Positions 25,623-34,295 of a DNA stretch of 64,000 nucleotides are shown piece by piece. How positions within the stretch are numbered: position 1 is the first letter of the stretch; every line of letters begins with the position of its first letter. A model generated the notes under the pieces. The model did no database searches. It was not told the DNA's origin and worked only from the letters and a program-made list of their open reading frames with translations. This DNA comes from Acidobacteriota bacterium (GTDB taxonomy: Bacteria; Acidobacteriota; Blastocatellia; Pyrinomonadales; Pyrinomonadaceae). The stretch lies in the NCBI GenBank assembly GCA_018269075.1, contig JAFDVJ010000026.1, positions 68,172 to 132,171 on the forward strand, written 5' to 3'. The translations under genes were made by a program, and so were the position numbers.

Positions 25623-26951
25623 CTACTGTTTCTTCAAAGCTTTATCGATCGCTTCGCGAAAGCCGTCGGCCGTCGGGACGCGGACTTTGACGCCGTTGAC
25701 GAAGACGGTCGGCGTCGCCGTGACGCCGTAGTTTTCGCCGTCGATCATATCCTTGCGGACGGCGTCGGCGTTTTTCGCGTTCTTGAAGTCTAACTCAAAT
25801 TGCTGTTGATTCAAACCGAGCCCGGCCGCGTAACGCTTGAGCGAGGCTTCGTCGAGCGCCTCCTGATTGTTGTAAAGAATCTCGACATACTCGAAAAACT
25901 TGCCCTGCGCGCGCGCCGCGTTGGCCGCGACGGCCGCCTGAAAGGCTTCGGGATGAATCTGGACGAGCGGGTAATCGCGGAGCACGAAACGCACCTTGTC
26001 GCCGTAAGCGGCGAGCACTTTCAGAAGGATCGGATGCGTCTTCGCGCAGTGCGAGCATTGAAAATCGGAAAACATCACGACCGTCACGGGCGCCGTCGCC
26101 GGCCCTTTCGACGGCGCGCCGGTCGTGTCGATGTTGAGCACGAGCGGCGCGGGTTCTTTGAGGAGAATCTGCGTCCGGTATTTCGCGAAGAGCCGCGTCC
26201 GGAAATCGTTTTCGAGCGTCTGCCGCTCTTCCTCGGTGTAATCGCGGAGCTTGTCGGTGATCTCGCGCGCGAGAAGATCGGTCGTGTCGATGTTCTGCGC
26301 CTTCGCCTCGGCCGCGACGAGCGCGTTGACGAGCAGCTGGTTGAGCGCCGACTTGACGGCGTCGAAAACCTTCGCCTTCGTTTCGTAGAGCACGACCTTG
26401 TTGCGGTCTTCGAAGTCTTTGACGGTGATCGTTTTCGCGCCGATCGCGGCGAGCACGTCGACGGGCCGGAGACCGGCGGCGTTGACGTCCTTGCCGCCGA
26501 GGATCTTGTATTTCGCCTTGATTGAAGTGAGAAAGGCGATCAGCGCCTTCTGTTCCGGCTCCTGTTTGAGAAACGCGACGATCTGCGGGCGGACGGCGTC
26601 GAGCGACTGACCGGCGAGCTGCTCGCGGTTGGCGTCGTATACGGCCTGCACGTCCTTTTCCGCCGGCGCCGGAACTTTCGCCCGGATCTGTTCTTCGAGC
26701 TTGTCGGCCGTCGTCCCGCGCGCTTTCGCTTCGAGCGCGAAGATCGTCTCGGCGATCTGTTCCTGGAGCAGGTTCCTGCGCGTTTCAGCGACCGTTTTGG
26801 CGAGATTCACGTAAGCGGCGGCGACGTCGGCCGGCAGATCTTTGACGGTGAATTTCCGGTCGGCGGCCGTCGCGAGCACCTGCTCGGTCGTCTGCGCCGC
26901 CGCGATCATCGAAAAAACGATCGTCAAAAGCAGTATCGAGATGAATTTCAT
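25623..26951 (-). CDS. Secreted DsbA-like thiol oxidoreductase with SurA-like N-terminal region
   Basis: This 442-aa protein has a signal peptide (MKFISILLLTIVFSMIAAAQ) and a helical N-terminal half (about 20-240) that resembles a SurA_N/trigger-factor-like chaperone segment. The C-terminal ~170 residues are a DsbA/thioredoxin_4 domain. The active site is FSDFQCSHCA (CxxC, about residues 295-298) and the cis-Pro loop is GVTATPTVFVNG. It should introduce or shuffle disulfide bonds in exported proteins. It sits upstream of the cyclotransferase gene on the same strand, so both act on secreted proteins. Length is about twice that of plain DsbA because of the N-terminal region. Confidence 0.9.
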   Translation of the reverse strand: MKFISILLLTIVFSMIAAAQTTEQVLATAADRKFTVKDLPADVAAAYVNLAKTVAETRRNLLQEQIAETIFALEAKARGTTADKLEEQIRAKVPAPAEKDVQAVYDANREQLAGQSLDAVRPQIVAFLKQEPEQKALIAFLTSIKAKYKILGGKDVNAAGLRPVDVLAAIGAKTITVKDFEDRNKVVLYETKAKVFDAVKSALNQLLVNALVAAEAKAQNIDTTDLLAREITDKLRDYTEEERQTLENDFRTRLFAKYRTQILLKEPAPLVLNIDTTGAPSKGPATAPVTVVMFSDFQCSHCAKTHPILLKVLAAYGDKVRFVLRDYPLVQIHPEAFQAAVAANAARAQGKFFEYVEILYNNQEALDEASLKRYAAGLGLNQQQFELDFKNAKNADAVRKDMIDGENYGVTATPTVFVNGVKVRVPTADGFREAIDKALKKQ

Positions 26952-26985
26952 AGTTGTTTCGAGTCTTGTGACTTAAAGTCTTATG

Positions 26986-27247
26986 TTCTTTGAAAATTAA
27001 ATCTGACCAAAGCCTGTGAAACAGGCGACAGAGTTTAGCTACAGGCGCGAGCCTGTAGTCAGCATCCAATAACGTTCCGAAGCCCGCCGGCGGGCGACAG
27101 AATCCGCGCCGCCTTGTTTTCTGTCGCCCGCTTCGGGGCTTTAATTCATCGGGGCGCGCTTTCTACAGGCTTGCGCCTGTAGCTAACATCTTCCGCCTGT
27201 TCCACAGGCTCAATTCGGAATGATTGTCGGATTTAATTTTCAAAGAA
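26986..27247. mobile_element. MITE-like inverted-repeat element
   Basis: The outer arms TTCTTTGAAAATTAAATC and their complement lie at both ends, then inner arms AGCCTGT-GAA-ACAGGC and CTACAGGCGCGAGCCTGTAG with matching inverted copies at 27155-27212. A third nested pair surrounds GGGCGACAGAA. No coding sequence is inside. A related element lies at 55097-55375. The rest of the 26952-27462 gap holds a GATGTCG heptamer array (27368-27403). Confidence 0.8.
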
Positions 27248-27462
27248 AATGAGACTCATTCCGTCTCCGCAGACTCGGATGTCGAAAAGACGGGAGAAGT
27301 TTCCCGACTCCCGCTTCGTGCCGAAGACAAAGCTTAATATTACCAGACTTTGCGAAAAGAGTCTTGAGGATGTCGGATGTCGGATGTCGGATGTCGGATT
27401 TCGACTTAAGACTCAGGACTCCTTTTTTGCTAAAATTGAACGCAGGAGGAAAAGGGAAGGAA

Positions 27463-27825
27463 ATGTCCGAAATACGTTTTACGGGAACGGTCGATCATCT
27501 GGCGGTCAGGTGCGACGAGCTGGCGGCGGCGGTCGAGGGTTACGAAAAGCTCGGGTTTACGGTCGAATCGCTGTTCGACGACTGGGCGATGGTCCGCGAC
27601 GCGCGCGGGTTCGGGATCGCGCTCCTGCCGCCCGCTTCGAAGCATCCGCCGCACATCGGGATGCGGGTCGAGACGCTCGAAGAGCTCGAACGGGCGGCCG
27701 CGCGCGAAAATCGTCCGATCAAGCCGCACCGCGACGGCACGTCGTCGTTTTACACGAAAGGCGTCGACGGCCAGATCGTCGAGCTGATCTATTACCCGCC
27801 CGATTACGGCGTTGAAAAAAAGTGA
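27463..27825 (+). CDS. VOC-superfamily protein (glyoxalase-like)
   Basis: This 120-aa protein has the single-domain vicinal oxygen chelate fold. It starts with TVDHLAVRCDEL and ends with SFYTKGVDGQIVELIYYPP, where His and Glu positions typical of metal binding are seen (His12 region and the final VELI Glu). The reaction is not predictable from the fold. The start was taken at ATG 27463, preceded by AGGAGG about 15 bases upstream and GGAAGG closer; the reading frame further upstream consists of heptamer repeat. It overlaps nothing and is followed by the glycosylase gene after 37 bases. Confidence 0.85.
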   Translation: MSEIRFTGTVDHLAVRCDELAAAVEGYEKLGFTVESLFDDWAMVRDARGFGIALLPPASKHPPHIGMRVETLEELERAAARENRPIKPHRDGTSSFYTKGVDGQIVELIYYPPDYGVEKK

Positions 27826-27862
27826 CATCGGAACGACAGGCATCGACCGAATTCAATCCGTG

Positions 27863-28477
27863 ATGAACAAACTTTCGCGCGATTTTTACCGGCGCGACGA
27901 TACGCTGCTCGTCGCGCGCGAGCTCATCGGGAAGCTGCTCGTCGTGCCCGCCGAAAACGGCGCGCGCGTCGCCGGGATGATCGTCGAGACCGAAGCCTAT
28001 CTCGGCGCGGAAGACAAGGCCGCGCATTCCTACAACCATCGCCGGACGCCGCGCAACGAGATAACCTACGCCGCGGGCGGCCGCGTCTACGTTTTCTTTA
28101 TCTACGGGATGTATTTTCAGTTCAACGTCGTGACCGGCGCCGTGGATTCGCCGCACGTCGTGCTCGTCCGCGCGCTCGAACCGGTCGCGGGCATCGACAC
28201 GATGCGCGCGCGGCGGCTCGTCAAAAATCCGTCGGCGAAGATGCCTGACAAAAATCTCGCGTCGGGACCGGGCAAACTCTGCATCGCGCTCGCGATCGAC
28301 CGGAGTCTGAACGGCGCGGATCTCGGCGGCGAGCGGATCTGGATCGAGGATTACCGCGCCGTTTCCGCAGACGAAATAAAAACCGGCAAACGCATCGGCA
28401 TCGATTATGCCGAGGAATTTGCCGGTAAACCGTGGAGATTCTGGCTGGCGGACAATCCGTGCGTCAGCCGGAAATAA
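27863..28477 (+). CDS. mpg: 3-methyladenine DNA glycosylase (AAG/MPG family)
   Basis: This 204-aa member of the AAG family removes alkylated purines such as 3-methyladenine from DNA. The family core is clear: LARELIGKLL-like start, VETEAYLG with the catalytic Glu, AAHSYNHRRTPRN, the VYVFFIYGMYFQFNVV strand, and LASGPGKLCIALAI. The start was set at ATG 27863 because MNKLSRDFY matches the usual N-terminus; a TTG 17 codons earlier would overlap the VOC gene. No strong ribosome site is seen, so it may depend on translation of the upstream gene. Confidence 0.92.
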   Translation: MNKLSRDFYRRDDTLLVARELIGKLLVVPAENGARVAGMIVETEAYLGAEDKAAHSYNHRRTPRNEITYAAGGRVYVFFIYGMYFQFNVVTGAVDSPHVVLVRALEPVAGIDTMRARRLVKNPSAKMPDKNLASGPGKLCIALAIDRSLNGADLGGERIWIEDYRAVSADEIKTGKRIGIDYAEEFAGKPWRFWLADNPCVSRK

Positions 28478-28481
28478 CCCG

Positions 28482-28847
28482 TCAGTGCGATAAATAGCTT
28501 TTGAGGATCGGTTCGAGGCTGTCGAAATCGACCGGTTTGTCGATCAGATCGTTGCAGCCCGCCTCGATCGCCTTGTTGTAGTAATTTTTTCCGAACGCGG
28601 TCACGGCGATGATCGGAACCTTCGCCGTCTGATCGAAATCGCGGATCGCCCGCGTCGCCGTCAGACCGTCGACCAGCGGGAGCGAAATATCCATCAGGAT
28701 GAGATCGGGCCGCTGTTCGCGGACCCGGTCGATCGCCTCGATCCCGTCGGCCGCCTCGATCACCTTGTAGCCGTAGCTTTCGAGCAGAATCTTCATAAAC
28801 TCGCGCGTATCATCATAATCCTCGACAATCAAAACCTTCTTAGCCAT
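28482..28847 (-). CDS. CheY-like single-domain response regulator
   Basis: This 121-aa receiver domain has no output domain. The phospho-acceptor is Asp53 (ILMDISLP), the acidic pocket Asp10/Asp12 region (VEDYDD), with Thr83 and Lys104 (DKPVD) conserved, so it should be phosphorylated. No kinase is adjacent. It may act by binding a partner or as a phosphorelay step. The 3' end converges on the glycosylase gene with 4 bases between. Confidence 0.93.
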   Translation of the reverse strand: MAKKVLIVEDYDDTREFMKILLESYGYKVIEAADGIEAIDRVREQRPDLILMDISLPLVDGLTATRAIRDFDQTAKVPIIAVTAFGKNYYNKAIEAGCNDLIDKPVDFDSLEPILKSYLSH

Positions 28848-28938
28848 AAAAACCCCTAACTCTTCAAACAGAACTGATTCAATACATCCCTTAGTTCCGG
28901 TTAAAATTCTGGCAAACAGTGTGCCAGAAATTAATTTT

Positions 28939-30222
28939 TCACCGTTGCGGCCCGTTGAAATAAGCGAACGTCCGGTAATTGACGGTCACCGGTTCGAGCG
29001 TCGGGCGGCCGTCCGAGACGCGCCATTCGGACAGCGTGCGTTTCGTCCAGTTGCCGTTTTTGTCGAAGGATTGGTAAGCATAGGCCGCGCGGTATTCGGC
29101 CGGTTTCGGTTTGATGATCTGAACGGTCGTTTCGACCGGATTGCCGCGTGTGTCAAAAGTTAGAGCGATTTTTGACATAAGCTCCCCTTGCTCGTTGAAA
29201 TATTCCGTGACGGACTGTTTTTCATTGTAAACCGTCGCGGTTCGCGATTTCAACCTTTCGCCGGAGCCGTAAAACCTCGTTTCGGTGACGCGGCCCTGTA
29301 AATCGTAGACGGAAAGGATCTTGAGATCGTCCGGATTTTTTTCGGCGGGCGCGTTTTCGGCGTCGCTTACGGTTCCGAATCTGACGACCGGCGCGCCGTC
29401 GAGAAAACCGTAGACGGCGATCCGTTCGGGCAGACCGCGCGCGTCGTAGCGGATTTCCTTCGTCTGGCGGCCGCGCGCGTCGTAAAAGAATTCGGCGGCG
29501 AGGATCCGTCCCTGCTGCCGCGCGCCGGCGCCGGTCAGGTCTTCGCTTTCCTCGACGACCGTTTTGACGCGGCCCCGCAGATTGGCGGCCGCCGCGTCCG
29601 AGCGCGGCGCTTCGACGACCGGCGTTTGCGGCAAAGGCGCGGGCGTCGCGCGAATAACGGCCTGACGGATGACGGCGCGGCCGTCGGTCAGCCGAAACGA
29701 ATCGAGGATCTTTCGCGCCCGCGTTTCGTCGCGCAAATCGCGGATCACGGCCTGAATCGAAAATTTGCGCGCGCCGGCCTGCAGATTGCGGACGATCATC
29801 CGGCCCGCGCCGAGCGTCGCGACGATTTCCGTGCCGCGGTTCGTGCCGAGACGAAAAGGCTTTTCGGCGAGAATCTTGCCGTCGTATTTCTGAATCGTCG
29901 CGCGGACGCTCGCGTTGTTTTCCTTCAGATATCCGGCTTTCGCGGCCGCCGTCGGCGCCGTCGGCGCATCGGGCGGATCGAGATAAAGCGCGGTGTAGAC
30001 GACGTTGCCGAGTTCCCACGCGTAGATCATCCCCGCGCCCCGGTCGGGCTCGTCGTCGTTGCGGACGCCGCGCGCGAGATTCGGCGTTGCCGGCAGGTCG
30101 AGACCGAAACCGCCGTAAACCGAGACGAATCGGGAAGCGCCGCGCGGCGTCTGACCGAACGTCGAGGCGCCGGCCAGCGCGAACAATGAAACGATCAGCA
30201 GAATCCGGTTCGACAGCCGCAT
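28939..30222 (-). CDS. Hypothetical secreted protein with YD/RHS-like C-terminal repeats
   Basis: This 427-aa protein has a signal peptide (about residues 1-22, ILLIVSLFALAGASTFGQ). The first half (about 25-190) is an unknown domain rich in Ala and Arg. After a Pro-rich linker, the second half has repeated strands of the kind EFFYDARGRQTKEIRYDARG and YDLQGRVTETRFYGSG, which resemble the YD (RHS) repeat pattern. I do not know a function. The start at 30222 was chosen because the signal peptide begins there; an in-frame codon 14 residues earlier has no added support. Confidence 0.82.
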   Translation of the reverse strand: MRLSNRILLIVSLFALAGASTFGQTPRGASRFVSVYGGFGLDLPATPNLARGVRNDDEPDRGAGMIYAWELGNVVYTALYLDPPDAPTAPTAAAKAGYLKENNASVRATIQKYDGKILAEKPFRLGTNRGTEIVATLGAGRMIVRNLQAGARKFSIQAVIRDLRDETRARKILDSFRLTDGRAVIRQAVIRATPAPLPQTPVVEAPRSDAAAANLRGRVKTVVEESEDLTGAGARQQGRILAAEFFYDARGRQTKEIRYDARGLPERIAVYGFLDGAPVVRFGTVSDAENAPAEKNPDDLKILSVYDLQGRVTETRFYGSGERLKSRTATVYNEKQSVTEYFNEQGELMSKIALTFDTRGNPVETTVQIIKPKPAEYRAAYAYQSFDKNGNWTKRTLSEWRVSDGRPTLEPVTVNYRTFAYFNGPQR

Positions 30223-30326
30223 CGTCCTGCATCTTATCACGAAGAAATAACCGGCCGGAAACAAACCGGCCGCCGAAAGGGCCGGCGTTTGAACGAATAT
30301 TCCAATTCCCGTATCATAAAGACGTT

Positions 30327-31277
30327 ATGAAAACTCTTTATCCAGAAATCGAACCGTTTGACTCGGGAATGCTCAAGGTTTCCGAGATTCACGACATTTA
30401 TTACGAGCGCTGCGGAAACCCGGACGGCATTCCGGTCGTCTTCCTCCACGGCGGGCCGGGCGGCGGTCTGATCCCGATGTACCGCCAGTATTTCGATCCG
30501 AAAGCCTATCACATCATTCTTTTCGATCAGCGCGGTTCGGGCCAGTCGACGCCGCACGCCGAGCTCCGCGAGAACACGACGTGGGATCTGATCTCGGACA
30601 TCGAAATGCTGCGCGAGAAATTCGGGATCGATAAATGGCACGTCTTCGGCGGCTCGTGGGGCAGCACGCTGAGCCTCGCCTACGGCATCTCGCATCCCGA
30701 CCGCTGTCTCGGGCTGATCCTGCGCGGCATTTTCCTGACGCGCCGGAAAGAACTGCTGTGGTTCTATCAATACGGCGCGAGCGAGATCTTTCCCGATTTC
30801 TGGGAGCGTTTCCGCGACGAGATCCCCGAGGACGAGCGCGATGATTTTATGACCGCTTATCACAAGCGGCTGACGAGCGACGACGAGGAAATCCGGCTCT
30901 CGGCGGCGCGCGCGTGGAGCGTCTGGGAAGGCTCGACGTCGAAGCTCTATCCGGATTCGGATCTGATGAATCACTGGGAAGGCGCGCATGAAGCGCTCAG
31001 TCTCGCGCGGATCGAGTGTCATTACTTTATGAACAATTCGTTCTTCCCGTCGGAGGATTACATTCTCGAAAACATCGAGAAAATCCGCAAAATCCCGACC
31101 GTCATCGTGCAGGGCCGCTACGACGTCGTCTGCCCGATCACGAGCGCCTGGGATCTCCACTGCGCGTTTCCCGAAGCCGAATTCATCGTCATTCCCGACG
31201 CCGGCCACTCCGTCTCGGAAAAAGGCATCACCGCGGCGCTCGTCGACGCGATGGATCGGTTCCGCGATCGCGGCTAA
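30327..31277 (+). CDS. pip: Proline iminopeptidase
   Basis: This 316-aa alpha/beta-hydrolase of peptidase family S33 releases N-terminal proline from peptides. The start matches the family (LYPEIEPFDSGMLKV). The oxyanion segment is LHGGPGGG, followed by DQRGSGQS. The nucleophile is Ser110 in GGSWGS, the Asp is in GRYDVVCP (about 265) and the His in DAGHS (about 294). The typical EGSTS and W-rich cap region is present. Length is normal. No signal peptide, so it is cytoplasmic. It is divergently arranged with the YD-like gene and followed by a strong hairpin. Confidence 0.95.
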   Translation: MKTLYPEIEPFDSGMLKVSEIHDIYYERCGNPDGIPVVFLHGGPGGGLIPMYRQYFDPKAYHIILFDQRGSGQSTPHAELRENTTWDLISDIEMLREKFGIDKWHVFGGSWGSTLSLAYGISHPDRCLGLILRGIFLTRRKELLWFYQYGASEIFPDFWERFRDEIPEDERDDFMTAYHKRLTSDDEEIRLSAARAWSVWEGSTSKLYPDSDLMNHWEGAHEALSLARIECHYFMNNSFFPSEDYILENIEKIRKIPTVIVQGRYDVVCPITSAWDLHCAFPEAEFIVIPDAGHSVSEKGITAALVDAMDRFRDRG

Positions 31278-31312
31278 AGAAAACCCGGCGATTCGAAAGG
31301 CTTTTAACCGGA

Positions 31313-31369
31313 CCGCGAAAAGCGGCGAATTACACGGAACGGTTCCGGGTGATTCGCCGCTTTTCGCGG
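31313..31369 (+). terminator. Hairpin terminator after pip
   Basis: Arms CCGCGAAAAGCGGCGAAT (31313-31330) and the exact complement (31352-31369) form an 18-bp stem. No long T-run follows. Confidence 0.7.
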
Positions 31370-31493
31370 ATGGACAAAAATCCGTCAATTTTTATTACGC
31401 GTCATTTAAAAAAGCCCGACCGAAGCAACCAAACCGCCGCCCGGTCATCAAACCGGTCGGACTGCAAATTTAACCTGACAGGAGATTCGTTCG

Positions 31494-32327
31494 ATGAACA
31501 AATGGCTGGCCTTGCCGGTTCTGCTGCTTCTGGTGTGCGCGGCGTCCGCGCAGAAGAAACGGGCGGCGGATGTTTGGGAATATCTCGAAGTTTCGGTCGT
31601 CGAGACCGGCTGCGGCTACGCGGCCGACGTCTGCCGTCAATATCATTATTACAACACGGGCCAAACGCTCGTCGGGCCGGTCGCGCTCGACTGGCTCGAA
31701 AAAGCCGGCTGGGAACCGGCGGGCGTCGTCGGGAAAGACGACGCGTTCGGCGGTTTACTGTTCCGGCGGGCTTTTAACCGGGAGCGCACCAAAAGGGAAG
31801 CCGAAACGCTTTCCGAACTGCTCGACCGCGAATATCGGGCGGGAAGCGTCGACGCGCTCGTCGATCTCGACCGGCGCGACGGCAAACGCGACACGATCGA
31901 ATTCAACGCGGCCGAAAAGACGCGGCTGCGCGCGGCGCTCGAAGCGATCAAAGATCCGCCGCTCGAAATCGTCGCCGTGACGGCCGCTTCGGACAACCGG
32001 AAAAAAACGCGCGTCGGCGCGGAAATCGTGATCGACGCGACGAAAATCCTGCTGACCGGCAACAATTACCGCGCGTCGGCCGCCGAAACATATTTCAGGG
32101 AAGCGGCCGGCCGGATTCTCGACCGGATCGGGGCCGCGTCCGCCGGACCGTTCGACGGCAACGCGGCGGCGATCTCGGGCGGCGGTTTCCGGCCGCGGAT
32201 CGGCGGTTTCGAGGTCCGGCGCGACGGTCTGACCTTGAAAATCTCGGTCGTCGTGAATTACAAAAGCGCGCGGATCGTCGTCGCGCAGGGCTGGATTTAC
32301 GGCGATTGGCGGGCCGTTTCGCGATAA
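31494..32327 (+). CDS. Hypothetical secreted protein of 277 aa
   Basis: I do not recognise the family. It has a signal peptide (LALPVLLLLVCAASA, cleavage near residue 19). Residues about 28-110 include WEYLEVSV, GWEPAGV and LLFRRAFNRERT, a pattern like the DUF4177-type small beta domain (wEYkvv...lnelgaeGWelv...flkR), so the N-terminal part may be DUF4177-like. The rest is mixed alpha/beta without a match. The ribosome site ACAGGAG precedes the ATG by 9 bases. Confidence 0.8.
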   Translation: MNKWLALPVLLLLVCAASAQKKRAADVWEYLEVSVVETGCGYAADVCRQYHYYNTGQTLVGPVALDWLEKAGWEPAGVVGKDDAFGGLLFRRAFNRERTKREAETLSELLDREYRAGSVDALVDLDRRDGKRDTIEFNAAEKTRLRAALEAIKDPPLEIVAVTAASDNRKKTRVGAEIVIDATKILLTGNNYRASAAETYFREAAGRILDRIGAASAGPFDGNAAAISGGGFRPRIGGFEVRRDGLTLKISVVVNYKSARIVVAQGWIYGDWRAVSR

Positions 32328-32469
32328 ATTTGCGCCGAACGGGGCAAATTTTTCTTTCGGCGGGTGAAAGTTTATGCGTTTACGGGTATGATAGGATAAT
32401 TCGCCGCGCAAACTTTTTCGTTTTTCGCGCGTCTAAATTCAGGAGTTGTTTTTCGAAAAATAGAAAATT

Positions 32470-32739
32470 ATGTTTGGTAGTGGTTGGGAATGGATTGTGA
32501 TCGGTGGTGCTCTGTTTTTACTGTTCGGCGCGAGCCGTCTGCCGCAGCTCGCGAAGTCTCTCGGACAATCGCGGAAAGCGTTCAAGGACGGAATGCGCGA
32601 GGCCGAGGAAGAGGCGGAAATAGAGGCCAGCCAGCGGCAGCTGAATTCGAACGTCGCCGCGCCGCAGATTACGGCGATGAGCGACGAGGAGCTGATGGCC
32701 GAGATGCGCCGCCGCGCCGAAGCGAAGCAGCAGTCGTAA
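32470..32739 (+). CDS. tatA: Twin-arginine translocase subunit TatA/TatE
   Basis: This 89-aa protein has a single N-terminal membrane helix (about residues 7-24), the FGxxxLPxLA motif (FGASRLPQLAKSLG) and an amphipathic helix with FKDG, followed by an acidic tail. This is the TatA/E family, the pore-forming part of the Tat pathway that exports folded proteins. tatB and tatC are not in the window. An AGGAG lies about 25 bases upstream of the ATG, too far to be a typical site. A terminator follows. Confidence 0.93.
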   Translation: MFGSGWEWIVIGGALFLLFGASRLPQLAKSLGQSRKAFKDGMREAEEEAEIEASQRQLNSNVAAPQITAMSDEELMAEMRRRAEAKQQS

Positions 32740-32756
32740 TTTACGGACAGAATCGA

Positions 32757-32796
32757 AAAAGACGGCGCGCCTTTTTGCGAAGGCCGGCCGTCTTTT
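32757..32796. terminator. Bidirectional terminator between tatA and btaB
   Basis: Arms AAAAGACGGC (32757-32766) and GCCGTCTTTT (32787-32796) form an A/T-tailed stem. It overlaps the last codon of the btaB gene on the other strand. Confidence 0.75.
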
Positions 32797-33475
32797 ACAT
32801 TGCCTTCGTGAATTTCGCGAGCAGTGCGTAACGCCGGTAAAGCGGCGTTATTTTTATTTCGCCCGCGCCCTGTGCCTCCAACTCCCGGAAAAAGGGAAGC
32901 AGCTCTTCCGGATAGGCGACGTGAAACTGCCGGAGCCAGCTTTGCAGCATTTTGCGAAACCAGCGCGGCAGATCGCGCTGATCGAAAAAATCCACGATAT
33001 ACAGCGTTTTTCCCGGCTTGAGATTGGCGAGCGCGTTTTCGAGCGATTCGCGCCACGGCGGGATGATCGAAACCGCGTAGCTGAAAAACACGGCGTCGAA
33101 TTTCTCCGCGAGCGCAAAGGTTTTGTCGAACGCGAAATCGCCGGCGAGCGCGTTCGCGAGCGCGATGTTGTCGAGTCCGCGCGCGTCGATCTTCGCGCGC
33201 GCCGTTTGGAGCATCGCGGCCGACGCGTCGAGCCCGAAAAATCGCGCGTCCGGATGCTTTCGGGCGAGCAGGATCAGATTGCGCGCCGTCCCGCAGCCGA
33301 TTTCGAGAACGTTCTCGCCCGGTTCGATCCCGATTTCGGTGATCAGCCGGTCGCGCCCGAGCAGATAGAATTTTCGCGTCAGATCGTAAAAATAACGCTG
33401 GTAGCGGTACATCCGGTCCATCAGAACGTGGGGATTTCGGATTTCGGATTTCGGATTTCGGATTTGTTCGGGCAT
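32795..33475 (-). CDS. btaB: Betaine lipid N-methyltransferase (BtaB-like)
   Basis: This 226-aa SAM-dependent methyltransferase matches BtaB, which trimethylates diacylglyceryl-homoserine to give the betaine lipid DGTS. The BtaB start HVLMDRMYRYQRYFYDLTRK is followed by LLGRDRLI, then SAM motif I (VLEIGCGTARNL, about residue 52), the FGLDASAAML motif and a C-terminal HVAYPEELLPFF region. btaA is nearby on the same strand. The start at 33475 overlaps the upstream stop (TGATG), implying coupling. The N-terminal 16 residues are largely a translated heptamer array (PEQIRNPKSEIRNP), so the leader peptide has been replaced or extended by repeat DNA. MDRM at 33421 is the alternative start. Confidence 0.87.
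   Translation of the reverse strand: MPEQIRNPKSEIRNPHVLMDRMYRYQRYFYDLTRKFYLLGRDRLITEIGIEPGENVLEIGCGTARNLILLARKHPDARFFGLDASAAMLQTARAKIDARGLDNIALANALAGDFAFDKTFALAEKFDAVFFSYAVSIIPPWRESLENALANLKPGKTLYIVDFFDQRDLPRWFRKMLQSWLRQFHVAYPEELLPFFRELEAQGAGEIKITPLYRRYALLAKFTKAM
33434..33463. repeat. Heptamer array at the start of btaB
   Basis: Four GGATTTC units lie within the first codons of btaB, read on the minus strand as IRNPKSEIRNP. Confidence 0.9.
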
Positions 33476-33948
33476 CAGCGGTTGTTTTTGGATTTGTAGT
33501 CGTTTAACGAGGAAAGGGCGTTTTGGCGGATTTTGTTTTGCAAAAATCCCGACCAGCCGAGAAAAAGGCCGGCGAGGCCCAATGCCTGGCGCGACCATTT
33601 CCAGAGGTCGAAGGCGTCGCGGTGCCGGTAAATTTTTCCGTCAAGGAATTCGAATTCGGCGTGAATCTCGTTGAAAACTCTTCGTCCGGTCTTGCTGAAC
33701 AGATAATCCGCCGTCCAGTCGGCCGCGCCCGTTTGCGCGTCGGCCGCGACGTTGCGAAACGCGATCTCGATCTGCCCGCGCGAGCGTTCGACGAGCATCC
33801 GCCACATATCGCGCGCGTCCGCGCCTTTTAACGGTCCGAAGGCCGGATCGGAGAATTCGATCTCGTCGTGATAACACGCGGCCATCCCGTCGGCGTCGCC
33901 GCGCGCGAACGATTCGTAAAACCTGACAATCAGCTTTTCATTTTCCAT
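33475..33948 (-). CDS. NTF2/SnoaL-like protein
   Basis: This 157-aa protein has the SnoaL/NTF2-like cone fold: LIVRFYESFARGDADGMAACYHDEIEFSDP is the standard first half, and RVFNEIHAEFEFLDGKIYRHRDAFD the closing strands. The last ~35 residues are an extra helix with LGLAGLFLGW. Members may be isomerases, hydrolases or binding proteins, so no reaction is assigned. It lies between the XRE-type regulator (2 bases upstream) and btaB (1-base overlap), in one likely transcript. Confidence 0.88.
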   Translation of the reverse strand: MENEKLIVRFYESFARGDADGMAACYHDEIEFSDPAFGPLKGADARDMWRMLVERSRGQIEIAFRNVAADAQTGAADWTADYLFSKTGRRVFNEIHAEFEFLDGKIYRHRDAFDLWKWSRQALGLAGLFLGWSGFLQNKIRQNALSSLNDYKSKNNR

Positions 33949-33950
33949 AG

Positions 33951-34232
33951 CTAGGACCGGACCATCTCATTTTTGTGACGGGCGTGACGAATCCGCATCT
34001 TCGTCATTTTTTCGCGCTGCTCGTCGCGCAGCGCTTCGATGCCTGAATTGGTCAGCCCCAGTTCGATTTCGAGGCTCTGAAACGCCAGCCGCAGCATTCC
34101 GAGCGCCTGCGGCACGACCTCGCCGCGTTCCCAGCGCGCGACCGTGTTTCGTTCGACGCCGAACCGTTCGGCAAGCTGCGACTGCGTCAAATTCAGGGCG
34201 ATCCGTTTTTGCTTGATTTCTTCGGGCTGCAT
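33951..34232 (-). CDS. XRE-type helix-turn-helix regulator
   Basis: This 93-aa protein has a Cro/XRE HTH at about residues 5-50: IALNLTQSQLAERFGVERNTVARWERG. The C-terminal half is Arg/Lys-rich with a segment EALRDEQREKMTKMRIR that has no match. It probably binds DNA upstream of its own gene; the interleaved inverted repeats at 34494-34562 are a candidate site. It lies 63 bases after the small coiled-coil gene and reads into the SnoaL and btaB genes. Confidence 0.9.
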   Translation of the reverse strand: MQPEEIKQKRIALNLTQSQLAERFGVERNTVARWERGEVVPQALGMLRLAFQSLEIELGLTNSGIEALRDEQREKMTKMRIRHARHKNEMVRS

Positions 34233-34272
34233 CTTTTATTTTTACCTTTATTATGGTAGAAAGAAAGGAGTG

Positions 34273-34290
34273 CGAGGGACGAATCCCTCG
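34273..34290. terminator. Short hairpin between the small gene and the XRE gene
   Basis: CGAGGGA-CGAA-TCCCTCG forms a 7-bp stem just after the stop of the 54-aa gene. There is no T-run, so the termination role is uncertain. Confidence 0.45.
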
Positions 34291-34295
34291 CGGTT